DNA of 64,000 bases, taken from the NCBI RefSeq assembly GCF_027947535.2, contig NZ_JAAGKO020000001.1, forward strand, positions 186,001 to 250,000, given 5' to 3'. Source of the stretch: Streptantibioticus silvisoli. Its GTDB lineage: Bacteria > Actinomycetota > Actinomycetes > Streptomycetales > Streptomycetaceae. The notes below the pieces were generated by a model. That model worked only from the letters and a program-made list of their open reading frames with translations, made no database searches and was not told the origin of the DNA. Of the stretch, positions 62,422 through 64,000 are shown piece after piece (the first letter of the stretch is position 1; each line of letters begins with the position of its first letter). The translations under genes were made by a program, and so were the position numbers.

Positions 62422-63285
62422 TCACCGGACGGCTGTCAACAGGCTGACGCGGCCCGTGCCGGGCGACGCCGGGTCGAACGCCGGGGGAACGGCGCGGCCG
62501 TGCCGCCGGGCCAGGTCGGTGAGCGGCTCCTCCGCGGCGTCCCAGCCGTAGGTGCCGAGCCAGTCGCCGGGAGAACGCGTCATCTCGTTCTTCCACAGCG
62601 TCGACAGCAGCTTCACGGCGCCCTCCGGCTCGGCGGCCGCCGCCACCTTGGCCTGGTCCGATTCGACCATCGCCCGGGTGACGTGTTCCACCGCGAGGTG
62701 GCTGCCCGGCGCCGACAGCGCGCTGATCCGGGCCAGCAGGCCGTTGGCGTCCTCCTCGGACAGGTAGACCAGCACCCCCTCGACCAGCCAGGCCGTCGGC
62801 TCGTCCGCGCGGAAGCCCTGCTCGGCCAGCGGCACGGTCCAGTCCTCGCGCAGGTCCGCCGCGATCACCTCGCGCCGGCAGCGCGGCTCCTCATCCCGCA
62901 GGACGTGTTCCTTGAAGGCGAGCAGGTCGGGCTGGTCCAGTTCGAACAGGCGGGTCCCGGCCGGCCAGTCCAACCGGTGGGCGCGGGTGTCCAGGCCGGC
63001 CGCCAGCAGCACCATCTGGCGGCAGCCCGCCGCGCCGGCCCGGGCGAACCAGTCGTCGAAGTACCGGGTGCGCAGCGCGAAGTAGTCGCCCATGGCCTCG
63101 GCGAACCCGTCGCCCCGCCCCTTGCTCCAGACCGCCTGCTGCCCGGCGCCCGCGGCGTCGAGGAAGCGCCGGGCCAGGTGGTCGTCGAACAGCCGGTCCG
63201 CCCGTTCGCTCTCGGCCGCGCGGGCCATGCCCACGACCAGTGCGGTGCTGCTGACACCGGTGAGGAGTCCGGATCCGTCGGTCAT
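62422..63285 (-). CDS. LCMT/PPM1-like SAM-dependent methyltransferase
   Basis: The 287-residue protein belongs to the leucine-carboxyl-methyltransferase-like group common in actinobacteria. Typical segments are SSTALVVGMARAAES at the N-terminus, FALRTRYFDDWFARA, motif I VLLAAGLDTRAHRLDW (near residue 92), the acidic ELDQPD, and TAWLVEGVLVYLSEED (near 165). It methylates a carboxylate or hydroxyl on a small molecule or peptide. GGAG lies about 8 bp before ATG 63285. The start also forms an ATGA overlap with the stop of the upstream repeat ORF, placing it in the operon with the amidohydrolase. Confidence 0.9.
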   Translation of the reverse strand: MTDGSGLLTGVSSTALVVGMARAAESERADRLFDDHLARRFLDAAGAGQQAVWSKGRGDGFAEAMGDYFALRTRYFDDWFARAGAAGCRQMVLLAAGLDTRAHRLDWPAGTRLFELDQPDLLAFKEHVLRDEEPRCRREVIAADLREDWTVPLAEQGFRADEPTAWLVEGVLVYLSEEDANGLLARISALSAPGSHLAVEHVTRAMVESDQAKVAAAAEPEGAVKLLSTLWKNEMTRSPGDWLGTYGWDAAEEPLTDLARRHGRAVPPAFDPASPGTGRVSLLTAVR

Positions 63286-63572
63286 GGCGTTCTCCGCTTC
63301 GTGTGGTCGCCCGTCAGGTCGATCGGGCCGTTCGCACGGCCGCCGTACGCGCTGCGGCCGCTCAAGCCGTCATCGCTGCGGCCGGCACTCAAGCAGCCAC
63401 TGCTCCGGCGGCCACTGCTCGTACCGCCGCCGCTCAAGCCGCTGCCGCTCCGGCGGCCAGCACTGCGGCCGCTGCTGCTCCGGCCGCCATTGCTCGTGCC
63501 GCCATCGCTCCGGCCGCCACTGTTCGTACCGCTACCGTTCAGGCCGCTACGGCTCGAGCCGCTGCCGCTCAT
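63282..63572 (-). CDS. Gly/Ser/Arg-rich 5-residue-repeat ORF
   Basis: A 96-residue frame begins at ATG 63572, which overlaps the amidohydrolase stop (ATGA), and ends at a TGA overlapping the methyltransferase ATG (ATGA). About 75 residues are imperfect 5-residue repeats (for example GGRSD, GGTSN, GGRSS, GGTSS, GRRSS), encoded by a 15-bp tandem repeat. The tail is NGPIDLTGDHTKRRTP. There is one Cys and no signal peptide. Third-position GC is clearly lower than in neighbours, and TTG leucines are used. It may be a true small peptide or precursor, or an in-frame minisatellite; both remain open. Confidence 0.5.
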   Translation of the reverse strand: MSGSGSSRSGLNGSGTNSGGRSDGGTSNGGRSSSGRSAGRRSGSGLSGGGTSSGRRSSGCLSAGRSDDGLSGRSAYGGRANGPIDLTGDHTKRRTP

Positions 63573-64000
63573 GACGCCGTGCGCTTGCGGTACGCCTCGC
63601 GGTCGAATCGGACACCGCCGCGCCAGATCCCCTCGATCGCCCGGGTCGCGGTGATGTCCTTCGTGGGGTCGCCGGCGACGAGCAGGAGGTCCGCGCGCCG
63701 GCCGGGGGCGATCACCCCGCGGTCGGTGAGGCCGAAGTACGCGGCCGGTGCCGAGGTGGCGGCGGCGAGCGCCTGCTCCGGGGTCAGCCCCGCTTCGACG
63801 AGCAGGGTCAGCTCGGCGTGCAGACTGGCGCCGTGGACGACCGGGCAGGCCCGCCCCGGCCGGTGGTTGGCGTCGGTCCCGGCCAGCACGGGCACGCCCG
63901 CCCGGTGCAGGCGGGCCACGCTGGACAGGGCGTGCCCGAAACGGTGCTCGGGCGAGGGGTGCTCCACGCACAGGCCCTCGCCGCCCTCCGTGATCGCGGC
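63569..64000 (-). CDS. amidohydrolase, C-terminal part (5' end beyond window)
   Basis: The last 143 residues of an imidazolonepropionase/prolidase-like amidohydrolase are present. The metal-site Asp is in VLAGTDANH, and the C-terminal LLVEAGLTPEQALAAATSAP, AAYFGLTDRGVIAPGRRADL and LLVAGDPTKDI are classic for the family, followed by IWRGGVRFDREAYRKRTAS. The N-terminal metal-binding HxH and the carbamylated-Lys region lie outside the window. It heads a leftward series in which a repeat-rich ORF, a methyltransferase and a glycosyltransferase follow, the first two linked by ATGA overlaps. The substrate is unknown. Confidence 0.85.
   Translation of the reverse strand, partial: AAITEGGEGLCVEHPSPEHRFGHALSSVARLHRAGVPVLAGTDANHRPGRACPVVHGASLHAELTLLVEAGLTPEQALAAATSAPAAYFGLTDRGVIAPGRRADLLLVAGDPTKDITATRAIEGIWRGGVRFDREAYRKRTAS

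Overview
The window is high-GC, gene-dense actinobacterial DNA, most likely from Streptomyces or a close relative in Streptomycetaceae. The reasons are a very strong G/C third-position bias, frequent GTG and TTG starts, many 4-base ATGA/GTGA gene overlaps, secreted polysaccharide hydrolases with twin-arginine-like or long signal peptides, rare TTA codons in two specialised-metabolism genes, and family content typical of Streptomyces chromosomal arms. No rRNA, tRNA, CRISPR array, phage or plasmid origin was recognised.

Layout. 0.4-6.3 kb: a coiled-coil/winged-helix protein, a MITE-like element, a TetR/metallo-beta-lactamase-fold divergent pair with an operator, a CopD-domain membrane protein behind an iron box, then gene-poor DNA with a minisatellite. 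6.3-10.1 kb: a leftward operon encoding a PAS-GAF-PP2C phosphatase, a cobalamin-binding protein with the W-x9-EH signature of B12 photoreceptors, a STAS protein and a MarR regulator. 10.5-17.7 kb: proline iminopeptidase, a broken DUF2231 gene, a secreted Cys-rich protein, a GH28-type beta-helix enzyme with a strong promoter and three 12-bp repeats, an alanine dehydrogenase/PNT-family enzyme, and a rearrangement scar joining a LuxR tail to a headless carotenoid oxygenase. 18-21.8 kb: GMC oxidoreductase and a TTA-containing P450.

21.7-32.6 kb is a divergent carbohydrate-utilisation locus. The left operon encodes an MDR dehydrogenase, a TIM-barrel isomerase/epimerase and two (alpha/alpha)6 glycosidases. 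The right operon encodes a solute-binding protein, two permeases, a ROK regulator and a Gfo/Idh/MocA oxidoreductase. Back-to-back promoters share one 12-bp palindrome. 32.6-35.5 kb resembles the Streptomyces cacaoi blaB-blaA-blaL beta-lactamase system. 35.7-46.5 kb holds a formaldehyde-dehydrogenase-like enzyme, a HAD phosphatase, a tightly overlapped four-gene operon (acyl-CoA dehydrogenase-like, PIG-L, methyltransferase, GT2), an SDR, an HhH-GPD DNA glycosylase-like protein, a DUF72 protein and two frameshifted pseudogenes (flavodoxin-family reductase, UdgX-like).

47-64 kb: a secreted papain-like protease paired with a membrane-anchored surface protein; beta-1,3-glucanases GH16 and GH64; a secreted class-C-type serine hydrolase; a two-gene biosynthetic operon (fatty-acyl-AMP ligase plus a fused FAD oxidase-ACP-thioesterase); an alginate lyase PL7; a GH79 enzyme behind a consensus CRP-type site; and, at the right edge, a leftward set of amidohydrolase (partial), a Gly/Ser/Arg 5-residue-repeat ORF, an LCMT-like methyltransferase and a GT1 glycosyltransferase. 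The best candidates for undescribed biology are the B12-photoreceptor/partner-switch operon, the FAAL/FAD-ACP-TE operon, and the repeat-peptide ORF wedged by ATGA overlaps between two enzyme genes.
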